From an uncultured Bacteroidota bacterium (lineage in GTDB: Bacteria > Bacteroidota > Bacteroidia > Bacteroidales > P3), in NCBI GenBank assembly GCA_902776365.1, contig CACYPU010000006.1, forward strand, positions 28,062 to 92,061: a stretch of 64,000 nucleotides of DNA, in the 5' to 3' direction. The translations under genes were made by a program, and so were the position numbers. Numbering within the stretch: the stretch's first letter is position 1; each line of letters starts with the position of its first letter. The notes below the pieces were generated by a model, which did not search any database, was not told where the DNA came from, and saw nothing but the letters and a program-made list of their open reading frames with translations. Of the stretch, positions 1 through 8,694 are shown one piece after another.

Positions 1-316
1 TCACTTTTCGTAGTTTATCCAGATTGTGGAGGAAGTCCTCGTAGGCCGCTTCCATGTTGCCGTTGCAGGTGGTGAGGCATTCGTAGTGGTACCCTGCCGT
101 ATGTCCCATGGAAACAATTTGTTGGATGATTCCCTCGTCATAACTCTCGGGTACGACACGGAAATAATAAGTGGCTTGCAAGCCCATCTCAGCCTCTATG
201 TGCGCAATGCGCAGGGAGAAGTCGGGACGTAGGTCGACATCATGCCGTAATTTGAAATCTCTGTGAAGTTTCAAAGCCGTAAGCAATTCCCGATATTTGT
301 CAAGTGTGAAGTCCAT
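1..316 (-). CDS. Polysaccharide deacetylase-like protein (partial, runs off left edge)
   Basis: The open frame starts at an ATG at 316-314, which overlaps the stop of the upstream gene (TAATG), and continues without a stop through position 2, giving 105 visible residues. RHDVD (residues 24-28) resembles the first metal-binding motif of NodB/CE4-type deacetylases, and GYHYE (about 75-79) would supply the second His. The family is common in Bacteroidota glycan loci but its substrate is unknown. It is the last visible gene of the long capsule operon. The C-terminal part is outside the window, so the catalytic set cannot be checked. Confidence 0.7.
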   Translation of the reverse strand, partial: MDFTLDKYRELLTALKLHRDFKLRHDVDLRPDFSLRIAHIEAEMGLQATYYFRVVPESYDEGIIQQIVSMGHTAGYHYECLTTCNGNMEAAYEDFLHNLDKLRKV

Positions 317-1350
317 TATTTCAGATTCTCAATGAAATGGGTGAAGAAGGAAGCTACGTCAATCTTGTCGTCCAGCATCTGTTGTCTCCGTTGTTGGAAC
401 ACTTCGTGAAGGTTGGGAATGGCAAGGAGGGAATCGATGGTGGAGTAGAGACGTTCAGGTTGTGAGGTGGGGATTCCTATGGTCAGGTGGTATTTTTGCT
501 CAAGTTCTTCGAGGACTCCTATTTTCCCGGCGAAGTCGTTGAAACGGATGGAAGGGGTGCCGAGCATGGCGGCCTCGACGGCCATGCTCTGACTGTCGCC
601 GATGTAGAGGGTGGCGAAGGCCATGATATGGTGAATGTCGAGCGGGTTGATTTTGAGGCGGTATTGCTCGAGCGAGAGGTCAAGTGGCCGCTCGGAGGTG
701 ATGTATACCTTGCCGTGGGGCAAAAGTTTCTGAAGGATACTCTGTGATATTTCGTTAGTGATTCCCTGAGCGTTGGCGCTAACATCATGGTAAGCTTTCA
801 ATTGGGCGAAACGTAGCAGGAAATAAGGCTCGTTGTGGGGGAAGTAACGGTCGACGACAGCAGGGTCGGGTGTAAAATGGTTGGGGTGGAGGTAGGCCAA
901 TTTATGGAAGCCTTCGTAATGTGTGGTTTTATTCTCCAGAGGACCATTATTACAGGAAACGGGTGAGAGGTAGTTGTCGGCAAAGGGTTTGACGGATTTG
1001 ATAAACTGAGGGACGATGGCGGCATCGTCTTCGGCCATGACCACCGAGCGTCGGTGGAGCAGCCAAGCCACCTGTGCCACCTCGGGGGTGGAGCCGACGA
1101 GGACATTAATACGATGGGTGAGTGTGAAACGGAACACTCGCCAAAGTCGCAGCATCAGTGTGAAGAGGGATTTCTTTCCACTGGGAAGGATGTTGGTATA
1201 GGGCAGTCCGGATTGTTTGAGCAAGTCTTCGAGGATATCCTTTTTGCGAATGAGGATATACGTCTGATGCCCATCGCGTTGCAGGTCGGCGATAGTGTTC
1301 TTAAAAAGATGAAAATGGGCAGGGTGTCCGAGTTGGAAGAGGATTCTCAT
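316..1350 (-). CDS. DUF354 family protein, probable GT-B-fold glycosyltransferase
   Basis: This 344-residue protein begins MRILFQLGHPAHFHLFKN, the conserved N-terminus of DUF354 proteins, which resemble UDP-GlcNAc 2-epimerase/GT-B folds. The open frame extends further upstream, but the ATG at 1350 overlaps the previous stop by ATGA and starts the conserved domain, so it was chosen. GDSQSMAVEAAMLGTPSIR near residue 270 matches the nucleotide-sugar-binding C-terminal half of GT-B enzymes. The substrate is unknown. It sits in a tail module with a hexapeptide acyltransferase, a CapK-like enzyme and a deacetylase-like protein. Confidence 0.7.
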   Translation of the reverse strand: MRILFQLGHPAHFHLFKNTIADLQRDGHQTYILIRKKDILEDLLKQSGLPYTNILPSGKKSLFTLMLRLWRVFRFTLTHRINVLVGSTPEVAQVAWLLHRRSVVMAEDDAAIVPQFIKSVKPFADNYLSPVSCNNGPLENKTTHYEGFHKLAYLHPNHFTPDPAVVDRYFPHNEPYFLLRFAQLKAYHDVSANAQGITNEISQSILQKLLPHGKVYITSERPLDLSLEQYRLKINPLDIHHIMAFATLYIGDSQSMAVEAAMLGTPSIRFNDFAGKIGVLEELEQKYHLTIGIPTSQPERLYSTIDSLLAIPNLHEVFQQRRQQMLDDKIDVASFFTHFIENLK

Positions 1351-1844
1351 AGCTGTTTGATGACCTTGGCGGGGATGCCGGCAACAAGGGTGTGTGGAGG
1401 GACGTCGCGAGTCACCACAGCACCTGTGGCCACCACCGATTCGTCGCCGATGGTGACACCGTAGATGATTGTCACATTGGGCATTATCCACACACGGCTG
1501 CCGATGTTGACGGGTTTGACGGTGAGAGGATAGATTTCCTTGAGCGGTGTCTTGGTGGGGATGCAACCATGGGCGGTGATGGTGCAGCGGTCACCGATGG
1601 CAGTGTCGTCACCGATGGTAATCTGTTCGGGGAAAGCCCGATCGAAGAGAACATCGTGTCCGACATATACGCGTTTGCCAATACGGATGCCGCTCCAGCG
1701 AGCCATCGTGGCGCGCCACCCTTTAAAAGGGACGAAGAAGGTCAGACGGGAAAGGCTGAATCGCCAGAGTTGGATAAAGGTGTACTTTATCTTTCCCAAT
1801 GGATTGTTTAGTCCGTGAAATTCAAGTATTTCTTTGCTTGGCAT
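1347..1844 (-). CDS. Hexapeptide-repeat O-acyltransferase (WbbJ/CapG-like)
   Basis: A 165-residue left-handed beta-helix acyltransferase. Hexapeptide turns run from IGDDTAIGDRC (about 76-87) through IGSRVWIMPNVTI and IGDESVVATGAVVT to the usual ending AGIPAKVI. Such enzymes usually acetylate a sugar hydroxyl or amine from acetyl-CoA in the cytoplasm. It lies 5 nt downstream of the CapK-like gene and overlaps the DUF354 gene by 4 nt, so the three are probably co-translated. The acceptor sugar cannot be told from sequence. Confidence 0.85.
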   Translation of the reverse strand: MPSKEILEFHGLNNPLGKIKYTFIQLWRFSLSRLTFFVPFKGWRATMARWSGIRIGKRVYVGHDVLFDRAFPEQITIGDDTAIGDRCTITAHGCIPTKTPLKEIYPLTVKPVNIGSRVWIMPNVTIIYGVTIGDESVVATGAVVTRDVPPHTLVAGIPAKVIKQL

Positions 1845-1849
1845 GGTTT

Positions 1850-3139
1850 TTATTCTTCTACTATAGTGAGACGTTTGTTGTTTTTCATCAAAGGAATTTC
1901 TTCGACGATGGACACATTGACGGGGACACCGAGTTGTTGATGCCAGAAATCAATGATGTATTGCTCTATGTCAGAGGTGTATTGCTCGTTAACTACCAGC
2001 CGGAAGGTGATGCCGCCATCCTTTCGTTTGACCACCTGATAGGCGGAAACGGATTGACGTGTCGGACGGTTGTTCTCTTGGAAGAAACCAACGAAGTTGT
2101 GAACAGTATAGCGTTGACCATTGGTGTTGATATAACTTTCACATTCTCTCCCCATGATGCGTTGAATTTTCCCATCTCGTACTTCGACAAGGTCTTGAGT
2201 GTCGTAACGCAGGAAAGGATGTGCGAAATTCCAGAAGTCTGTGCTGACTACTCGTCCAATACCGTCGGTGATGGAATGATTGTTATCATCAAGAACTTCT
2301 ATGATGCCGTAGTAATTGCTGATATGGTAGCCGTCATGAGCTGGGGTCTCAAAGGTATTTGGAGTACCCTCGCAACTGTAAGAGTCAATGATATTACATC
2401 CGAAAGCCTTCTCGATTTCAGTACGATAGGCGGTCGGCAGAGTGGAGCCAGTAGTCATGATATGGCGAGGGCAATAATGATAGCCACCGTGACTATTGCG
2501 ATACTGTGCCAGCAGATAAAGAGGTATGGGGTAGGAGCGGATGATGGTGGGGTGCGAACGTTCTATTTTGTCGAGGATGGTCATGAGAGTATCATCATTC
2601 ATGGAGTAGAAAGGGACATAGAGACAGTTGTTTATCTTGTCCTGCAACTTTTTGAGCTTTCCGTGGCGGGCTCCGTTTGCAATCTTCATGTACGGGTCAC
2701 CAAGACGGTAACCAGCCAGGTACCAGGTGTGGAGTTTGGCTGCGGTGTTGACGGAATAAGCCTCTTTGGAGACGTAAAATGAAAAAGGCTCTCCGGTGGA
2801 ACCGCTGGATCGTGATGAGATGCGCTGTTTGATAGGAAAGTTCTCTGCAGAAAAACGTTCGATACCTTCTTTGCGCATAATGCTTTTGGAGACGATGGGG
2901 AGTTGGTCGAGGGTGATGGTATTAGGATTCAAATCGTGGGTTTGAATCCATTCGCGGTAAAAGGGCACCTCGTTGGCGACATAAACAATCAACTTTTGTA
3001 GTCTTTCCTGTTGGAAAGATTCCATCTGTCCAGGAGTCCACATCTCAGCCTCACTGAGCAACCGCAGGTACTTGTGTACCTGCTCGCCGCGCAAAAGGTC
3101 GCTCAGCGGCAGGATGATATGTTCATGCAGAAATGCCAT
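1850..3139 (-). CDS. CapK/PaaK-like adenylate-forming enzyme
   Basis: A 429-residue member of the phenylacetate-CoA-ligase-like ANL superfamily that occurs in capsule loci as CapK. SSGSTGEPFSF (about residues 109-119) is the phosphate-binding P-loop, and DSYSCEGTP, DFWNFAHPFLRYDTQD and RIMGRECE match later ANL motifs. It probably activates a small carboxylic acid as an acyl-adenylate for decorating the glycan; neither acid nor acceptor is known. It overlaps the upstream GT4 gene by 17 nt. Confidence 0.8.
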   Translation of the reverse strand: MAFLHEHIILPLSDLLRGEQVHKYLRLLSEAEMWTPGQMESFQQERLQKLIVYVANEVPFYREWIQTHDLNPNTITLDQLPIVSKSIMRKEGIERFSAENFPIKQRISSRSSGSTGEPFSFYVSKEAYSVNTAAKLHTWYLAGYRLGDPYMKIANGARHGKLKKLQDKINNCLYVPFYSMNDDTLMTILDKIERSHPTIIRSYPIPLYLLAQYRNSHGGYHYCPRHIMTTGSTLPTAYRTEIEKAFGCNIIDSYSCEGTPNTFETPAHDGYHISNYYGIIEVLDDNNHSITDGIGRVVSTDFWNFAHPFLRYDTQDLVEVRDGKIQRIMGRECESYINTNGQRYTVHNFVGFFQENNRPTRQSVSAYQVVKRKDGGITFRLVVNEQYTSDIEQYIIDFWHQQLGVPVNVSIVEEIPLMKNNKRLTIVEE

Positions 3140-4130
3140 AGGTGGTGTAGAGTTTATCTTTGATATTTTCCCAACGGTAGCTGGCGACGGCTTGATGAGC
3201 CTGTTGGATGATGGTCAATGCGATTGCTTGGTTTTCGATGGTCCATAGCATTTTTTGTGCCAGTTCGTTGTGATTGTTGTTGTCGAATAGCAGTCCGTTG
3301 TTCCCGTTCTTAATCATGTAGGGTACTCCTCCAACGCTTGATGAGATGACTAGCAGGCCAGCATTCATGGCTTCGAGAAGGGATACTGGCATATTGTCGA
3401 CTGTCGGCGAGGAGAGGAGGATGTCTGCTTGGTCCAAGTGATGGTAGATGTCTTGATTATCTACTTTACCAGTGAAAGTGACATTTTGCAGTCCCATATC
3501 TTTAACCATCTGTTTCAGTACTGCATGCTGAGAGCCGTCACCGACTAGCGTCAGGGTTGATTTCGGTAATTCGGTTAGAGTTTTTTGGAAGGCACGTAGG
3601 ATGCAGGGAATGTTGTAGAGGATTTCGTGCGCACGGGTGCAGATGAAGTGGGGCTTCAGCGTCTCGCGTTGGCGGAACAGCGACTCGTCGAGCTCGATGA
3701 TGTTGGGAATGATGGTGTAGGGAAGGTGGTGTTTTTCGAAGATTTTGGCCAAGAATCCAGAGAGGACAATATTGGTATTGGTGCGGGTGAGGTAATGGCG
3801 TACCAGTTTAGGATGTCGGTCGAAGAAGGATTCGCCACCACCGCCATGATAGGTCAGCACCAGGCGTTTCTTCAGACGTCTGCCAATAGTGATGCCGATG
3901 ACGGCAGGAAGAAAACCCCAACTGGAGCAGCAGTGGATATGCAGCAGGTCGTAGTGTCTCGCCACAGAACGGAGTCGCATGGGAAGCAGTAGACGACGTA
4001 GCACAGAGGCCTTGGTGGAGAAGATGTCGGCGGTGTGGCCCTCCTCACGCAGATGCTTCTGCAGGAGTTCCACTTGCCCGGAGATGCCCCCGACCCCTGG
4101 CTTATAATTGCATATCAACAGAACTTTCAT
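3123..4130 (-). CDS. GT4 family glycosyltransferase
   Basis: A 335-residue GT-B enzyme. The N-terminal Rossmann half begins MKVLLICNYKPGVGGISGQV. The C-terminal glycosyl-transferase group 1 half carries VGDGSQ, GKVDNQDIYHHLDQADILLSSPTVDNMPVSLLEAMNAG, in which the E of LLEAMNAG is the usual nucleotide-sugar contact. Predicted cytoplasmic retaining transferase of unknown donor. Its start codon lies at the outer edge of the left inverted repeat around the neighbouring GxxExxY gene. Confidence 0.85.
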   Translation of the reverse strand: MKVLLICNYKPGVGGISGQVELLQKHLREEGHTADIFSTKASVLRRLLLPMRLRSVARHYDLLHIHCCSSWGFLPAVIGITIGRRLKKRLVLTYHGGGGESFFDRHPKLVRHYLTRTNTNIVLSGFLAKIFEKHHLPYTIIPNIIELDESLFRQRETLKPHFICTRAHEILYNIPCILRAFQKTLTELPKSTLTLVGDGSQHAVLKQMVKDMGLQNVTFTGKVDNQDIYHHLDQADILLSSPTVDNMPVSLLEAMNAGLLVISSSVGGVPYMIKNGNNGLLFDNNNHNELAQKMLWTIENQAIALTIIQQAHQAVASYRWENIKDKLYTTYGISA

Positions 4131-4160
4131 GTCTCAACCAAAACTAAAAAAACAATCAAA
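4129..4160 (+). repeat. Inverted repeat, left arm of GxxExxY cassette 1
   Basis: The plus strand reads atgtctcaaccaaaactaaa followed by aaaacaatcaaa. It matches the reverse complement of 4616-4647 at 30 of 32 positions, with mismatches at 4138 and 4156. It starts inside the CAT that is the start codon of the GT4 gene and ends 10 nt from the GxxExxY stop codon. Confidence 0.85.
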
Positions 4161-4170
4161 ACGACCTGTC

Positions 4171-4590
4171 TTATCCTAACCATGCAGGAATTTCTTTACT
4201 GTAACCATAATTATACACTTTGTGTATGCTATGTCCGATAGAAAAGTTTTCAGTATTGAAGTTAATCAAGTAACCGATGGGTTTGTTGGTAAGTTTAAGG
4301 TATGTCATTAATTGTTTAAAATGGACTTTTTCAAGTTGTGAAACTGATTTTAACTCTAGAATCATGCAGTTCTCGACAAGAATGTCCAATCGGAATGCAA
4401 GTCCAAGGTCTTGGCCAAGATATTCAATTTTAATTGGAACCTCTTGCTCTGCCCTCAAATCAGCATTATCCAGCTCAATCATTAACGCTCGTTGATACAC
4501 GGATTCAAGTAGGCCCGGACCAAAGTGCTGATACACATTCATCGCACACCCTAACACCTGATATGATAGTGTTGTAGAATAATCAGTCAT
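4171..4590 (-). CDS. GxxExxY protein, copy 1
   Basis: A 139-residue protein with the signature GLLESVY (about 26-32), followed by RLDILVEN and ILELKSV, which resemble the D...(E)xK core of PD-(D/E)XK nucleases. The family is widespread in Bacteroidota with no established function. The frame is open up to an ATG at 4647, but alignment with the second copy in this window starts at MTDYST, so the ATG at 4590 is preferred. The gene interrupts an otherwise seamless capsule operon and is bracketed by inverted repeats. Confidence 0.8.
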   Translation of the reverse strand: MTDYSTTLSYQVLGCAMNVYQHFGPGLLESVYQRALMIELDNADLRAEQEVPIKIEYLGQDLGLAFRLDILVENCMILELKSVSQLEKVHFKQLMTYLKLTNKPIGYLINFNTENFSIGHSIHKVYNYGYSKEIPAWLG

Positions 4591-4615
4591 ATTGTGTCTT
4601 GAGAAAAACGTGTTA

Positions 4616-4647
4616 TTTGGTTGTTTTTTTAGTTTTGTTTGAGACAT
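4616..4647 (-). repeat. Inverted repeat, right arm of GxxExxY cassette 1
   Basis: Partner of 4129-4160. The arm lies 25 nt upstream of the preferred GxxExxY start, and its outer end overlaps the TGA stop (4649-4647) of the polymerase-like gene. Confidence 0.85.
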
Positions 4648-6050
4648 CAGAACAAACCGCGGGAGCCGAGTTTAAAGTATGCCCAGGCGACAGCCATCAC
4701 CGGCACTATCCAGTACCATATCTTGATGAACCTGTAGTTCTTTGCGTTGAGCAGAGTGATGCCGTAGGCAGCCATGATGAGCAGCACTGGCAATCCTGGT
4801 AATAGGAATCGTTCCGAGTTGGAGAATCCGCTTACGGAGACGATGCCGAGGTAGGCAAAGACAAATGAACCAATGAACGACAGATTGCGCCAGTTCTTGG
4901 TGATAAACAGGGCGCTGAAGACAGCTATAAGAACAAATCCGCCGAGGAAATTACGTACGTAGTTGCCGCCGCTAATCATCTGTTGGTTGTATTGTTCATC
5001 AACGTCTACCATGGTGGGGAAGGGAAGAACGAACATCATAGGTGCCATGACGGTACCGGTGGCGTATTTCGCCCATTGGTTACCTTTGGCGGTTTGAGTA
5101 TTACGTTTGTTTTCTACATTGGTTTCACGGTCCTCCAGATATCCGTCAACCTCGTTCACGATGGTGCCACCTGTCAATGTGAATGCCGCCAAAACGCCCC
5201 AGCTAATCAGCATGAATCGTTTTTTGTTACCAATAACAGAGGTGTTGGTAAAGACCAGAGCAGTGACGAAAGCGAATACGGCGGCAGCGCCTAATACTGT
5301 GCGGAAGGTGAAAAGTGTTAATGCCAGAAAGGCTGGCAGGATTATTGATACTACGGAATATTTTTTGCTGCGTAACAGATAATCTGCGCGTTCCAGATAG
5401 GCAACTATCAAGAAAATCATAAGAGTCTCTTTCAAATGTAGACCACAATAGAAGATGAGGTTGGGCATGAAGCAGGCAAATATGGCTGCTATACGCCCTC
5501 CTTCCTCTCCAATATTGCGTTTGGCGAGTTTGTAGAGTAGCACTACGGTCGCTGCGCTGAAGCAGGCATTGATGAGGCGAGGGTAGAGTATGTTATCACC
5601 AAATATTTTTGACAACAGGGAAAGATAGAATACATAGCCGGAATCAGATACTGTCGTGGTGTCGATAAATAGGTAGTTCCAAATGGAAGAAATAGAGGAG
5701 TCTCTATTCCCTATAGATTCTTCGTAGTACCAAAGGGAGTCTGCAGCCGAGAATTCAAATGGGATACCTGTATTAAGAGTATAGTAAATATAAGAGAAGA
5801 AAACCCAGAAGACTCGTAGCCCTAGCGCAGAGAAAAAAAGGTACTTCAGAAATTTTTTCTCTGGGATATCCTGCCATTTCTGACTGCATTGTGCACTCAG
5901 CAAGAAAAATCCAATGACCCATACGATGCCCATGATGATAAAAACAAAGGACATAGCATGACTCAAGAATAATAATGAAACTGTAGTTAGAGCCCCAAGG
6001 TAGAGGTAGATACCTGTTGAGGCTATCTGTTTTGGGAAAAATGGAATCAT
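4647..6050 (-). CDS. Polytopic membrane protein, GT-C-like or Wzy-like
   Basis: A 467-residue, strongly hydrophobic protein with about ten or more transmembrane segments and a larger soluble loop around residues 300-360. An acidic stretch after the second or third helix (FSAADSLWYYEES, about 99-111) could be the catalytic aspartate region of GT-C glycosyltransferases, but an oligosaccharide-repeat polymerase (Wzy) is equally possible. The locus encodes an ABC exporter, which normally needs no Wzy, so a lipid-linked-donor transferase fits slightly better. It overlaps the GT32 gene by ATGA. Confidence 0.6.
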   Translation of the reverse strand: MIPFFPKQIASTGIYLYLGALTTVSLLFLSHAMSFVFIIMGIVWVIGFFLLSAQCSQKWQDIPEKKFLKYLFFSALGLRVFWVFFSYIYYTLNTGIPFEFSAADSLWYYEESIGNRDSSISSIWNYLFIDTTTVSDSGYVFYLSLLSKIFGDNILYPRLINACFSAATVVLLYKLAKRNIGEEGGRIAAIFACFMPNLIFYCGLHLKETLMIFLIVAYLERADYLLRSKKYSVVSIILPAFLALTLFTFRTVLGAAAVFAFVTALVFTNTSVIGNKKRFMLISWGVLAAFTLTGGTIVNEVDGYLEDRETNVENKRNTQTAKGNQWAKYATGTVMAPMMFVLPFPTMVDVDEQYNQQMISGGNYVRNFLGGFVLIAVFSALFITKNWRNLSFIGSFVFAYLGIVSVSGFSNSERFLLPGLPVLLIMAAYGITLLNAKNYRFIKIWYWIVPVMAVAWAYFKLGSRGLF

Positions 6051-6766
6051 CCTATTAACTTTCTTTTGAATTTGATTAAGCGAGTTCTGTTTTTCTGACC
6101 TACAAGGTCAAGCACATGGTCTTTCCAGCCTTTCTTTTTAGTAGACCAAGACGCCAACCCTTTGTGTTCGCAGTAAGTATTCTCGGTACGTATATATTCC
6201 CCAGTGGTTTGTCGGGGAGAGAAGTAATCTACAGGGAATACGTGTAGGTCTTTGTAGTCCTGCTCTGTACCATCCTGCCGGAATCCGTTGGAAGCCATAA
6301 TGCCAGTAATGAACAGCACATTGGTAGTTAGGTCTAGTGAGCCGTCTGGCTGTAGGAAATGCCGGTTTCTATAGGCTTCCATCATTTCCGTCACCCATTG
6401 ACCATGAGGTTCGGAAGCGCAGACTCCCATCATCACGGGATTATGCTTGCTACCCTCAATACCGGCAAAGGCATGATAATGCAGTAAGTCGTCAAATGCT
6501 TTGTACACTTCAAAATCCACATCAAAGTATACTCCACCCATTTGCTTTAATGCGTATAGCCTTACATAGTCGCTTACAAAGGCATACTTTCCTGCTTTGT
6601 AGGCTTCTGCTGTATATGGTATGCTGTTGATATCGAAATTGTTTTCATCCCATGGTTTGAATTCCCAGTCGGGCATATATTTGTGCCATGTGGCGATGCA
6701 GTCTTTAGCCAACAGAGGCATCTCGCCTTGACCGAACCAACAATAGTGTATAGTCTTTGGTATCAC
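6047..6766 (-). CDS. GT32-type capsular polysaccharide glycosyltransferase
   Basis: A 239-residue GT-A enzyme opening IPKTIHYCWFGQGEMP, the hallmark of OCH1/GT32-like bacterial transferases. SDYVRLYALKQMGGVYFDVDFEV (about 65-87) carries the DXD metal motif. The start is a GTG at 6766 overlapping the previous stop (GTGA). Cytoplasmic, retaining, donor unknown. Confidence 0.85.
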   Translation of the reverse strand: MIPKTIHYCWFGQGEMPLLAKDCIATWHKYMPDWEFKPWDENNFDINSIPYTAEAYKAGKYAFVSDYVRLYALKQMGGVYFDVDFEVYKAFDDLLHYHAFAGIEGSKHNPVMMGVCASEPHGQWVTEMMEAYRNRHFLQPDGSLDLTTNVLFITGIMASNGFRQDGTEQDYKDLHVFPVDYFSPRQTTGEYIRTENTYCEHKGLASWSTKKKGWKDHVLDLVGQKNRTRLIKFKRKLIG

Positions 6767-7740
6767 GATTGTTTGATATATTTGAAAGCGTCTCGGTAGC
6801 CTTGGTATAGGGCACCGATGGCGGGCCAGTATTTGGGGTAGAGGTTGACGAGGGTGCTGTAAAGGGCATAGTTCACTATGCCATAGATGCCACCTATAAA
6901 GTTGTGCAAGCTATGGTGATTCGACCAGATGTGCCTGTGCCAGAAGATGGTGCGGTTGCGGGCGATGGTGTATAGACGGTTTCGTTTGGAAGTGAGGCGG
7001 TCGGGCGCTGGTCGGCCGGCCGCGGCATCCAAGTGAAGGTAGTCCGTGCTGTGGGTGTAGGCTATCCTGCCTCCTTGTAAATACAATCTGTAAAAGAATA
7101 CGGCATCGTCGTAGGCAGCATAGCGGGAGAGCCTGCCCTCCTCGAGCCATCGTTCCTCCTCAAAATGAACTGCTTTGGCCTTGTCGGACTTGACGAAGAA
7201 ACAGGCGAAGGCCCCTGTCTGACACAATCCATCCTCACAATTGACGTATGTGCGATGGCCTCCGGTTGAGGCAATAGTGTCGAACCACTGCGACTTCCGT
7301 TGGTTGTAGAAGGCCTGCCCTGTGAATGCAAGGCGCAGCCTCTGGATTTTCTGTTTGACGGTGGTGCGTATAGCAGCCTCATTGTGGTTGCTCTCCGACG
7401 GCAAACCACCGCCGAAAGCCAGTACACTGTCAAGCTGTCTCGCTTTCATATTGGAGTACAACTGTTCTGCAAAGTCAGGAGGGAAGTCAAGGTCGTCGTC
7501 TAGTACCAATAGATAGTCGTTTTGTGCTTCACGGATACCGACGGCCCGTTGTGTCACCATCCCTTTGTCGCTGTAAACAATACGCTCATATCCAAGTTTA
7601 TGGTCGAGTTCGTAACCATAAGGAATAACTACAATAACTTCTGAAGGCTGGATTGTCTGACGGGAGATGGCATGAAGCATTTGGCGATATTTCTCACCAG
7701 TATTTCCAAGAGTGCGTATGACTATTGAATAGTTAAACAT
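6763..7740 (-). CDS. GT2 family glycosyltransferase
   Basis: A 325-residue GT-A enzyme. The conserved start MFNYSIVIRTLG places the ATG at 7740, overlapping the upstream gene by 8 nt; an upstream ATG at 7773 would add 11 residues inside that gene. LVLDDDLDFPPDF is the DXD region and YDDAVFFYRLYLQGG resembles the catalytic ED region of GT2. Donor unknown. Confidence 0.8.
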   Translation of the reverse strand: MFNYSIVIRTLGNTGEKYRQMLHAISRQTIQPSEVIVVIPYGYELDHKLGYERIVYSDKGMVTQRAVGIREAQNDYLLVLDDDLDFPPDFAEQLYSNMKARQLDSVLAFGGGLPSESNHNEAAIRTTVKQKIQRLRLAFTGQAFYNQRKSQWFDTIASTGGHRTYVNCEDGLCQTGAFACFFVKSDKAKAVHFEEERWLEEGRLSRYAAYDDAVFFYRLYLQGGRIAYTHSTDYLHLDAAAGRPAPDRLTSKRNRLYTIARNRTIFWHRHIWSNHHSLHNFIGGIYGIVNYALYSTLVNLYPKYWPAIGALYQGYRDAFKYIKQS

Positions 7741-8686
7741 GCTTGATAAGGAATTGCTTGATGTTGGATCCAAGTTTCTGGATTTTCATTCTCAACTTCA
7801 GATAGGCGATGGGCCTTTTATATAGTCTTCGAGTGGCTTTTGACTGCAAGTTCCAGTCTACCTTATTCAGCTCTTTTCTGGCGGTGCTGCGATACTGGGT
7901 GGTGAGCAGATAGGGCATCAATCCATAGGTCCGCAGATTGTCAATTAGTTGTTTGTAGTCACTATTGGTTTTCTCTTCAGATTCCAAATATTCGAGATTC
8001 CACAACATGTGCTCCTTGGGGTCACGCAGGTGATGGGTGCCGCGATAGGTGACGTCAACGTCCTGGTTGTAGTTGCTCAAAGGCTTATTTAAAAATACCA
8101 CTTTGTGCTTTAGTGCTATTCGTATCCACAGGTCGAAATCCTCTCCCATCTTTAGATTAGGTTTGAATCCACCAGTCTCGTCGAAGATTGCCCGCGGAAT
8201 GGCAACCGTAATGCTTGTCAGCGGCATACAGAGTGTTTTGGCATAGACTTGGCAGTAATTGATTTCTCCTTCAATGAATGTTTCTTCCACTCCGATAGGG
8301 GCTATCCGTTTCTTGCCATTCTTGACTATATAGTAGCTTGTACCGTAGATACCTGCGCTTGGGTGGCGCCCTATCAGGCCTGCCATCTCCTCAAGGAAGG
8401 TTGGTTCCCACCAGTCATCGGCGTCGAGGAAGGTGATATAAGATGCAGTTGATAGTTCAACGCCTTTGTTTCGGGCATTACTGACACCGACATTCTTTTC
8501 TAACCGAACTATCCGAATGCGCGGGTCTGTGAAGCCTGCCACAATCTCGCTGCTGCCGTCGGTAGATCCATTGTCTATGATTATCAGTTCGTAGTCGCCA
8601 AAGGTCTGCGCCAAGACACTCCCCACGGTCTTTTGGACGTAAGGTGCTTTGTTGTAGAGTGGAATGATGACCGAAAAGAATGACAT
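7733..8686 (-). CDS. GT2 family glycosyltransferase
   Basis: A 317-residue enzyme with a complete GT-A domain: FSVIIPLYNKAPYVQKTVGS at the N-terminus, IIDNGSTDGS for nucleotide binding, ITFLDADDWW as DXD and MGEDFDLWIRI as the catalytic-base region. The C-terminal third is basic and may be membrane-peripheral. It is followed after 8 nt by the overlapping start of the next GT2. Confidence 0.88.
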   Translation of the reverse strand: MSFFSVIIPLYNKAPYVQKTVGSVLAQTFGDYELIIIDNGSTDGSSEIVAGFTDPRIRIVRLEKNVGVSNARNKGVELSTASYITFLDADDWWEPTFLEEMAGLIGRHPSAGIYGTSYYIVKNGKKRIAPIGVEETFIEGEINYCQVYAKTLCMPLTSITVAIPRAIFDETGGFKPNLKMGEDFDLWIRIALKHKVVFLNKPLSNYNQDVDVTYRGTHHLRDPKEHMLWNLEYLESEEKTNSDYKQLIDNLRTYGLMPYLLTTQYRSTARKELNKVDWNLQSKATRRLYKRPIAYLKLRMKIQKLGSNIKQFLIKHV

Positions 8687-8694
8687 ATAATAAT

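Larger units (their letters stand above)
4129..4647. mobile_element. Candidate inverted-repeat-bounded GxxExxY cassette, copy 1
   Basis: A 519-bp block holds one GxxExxY gene between two inverted 32-bp repeats (4129-4160 and 4616-4647, 30 of 32 positions matching). The outer ends coincide with neighbouring gene borders: the left repeat touches the GT4 start codon and the right repeat ends in the stop codon of the polymerase-like gene. A second GxxExxY gene at 29926-30369 has the same architecture with different repeats. No transposase is visible. Calling it mobile is inference from the architecture. Confidence 0.4.
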
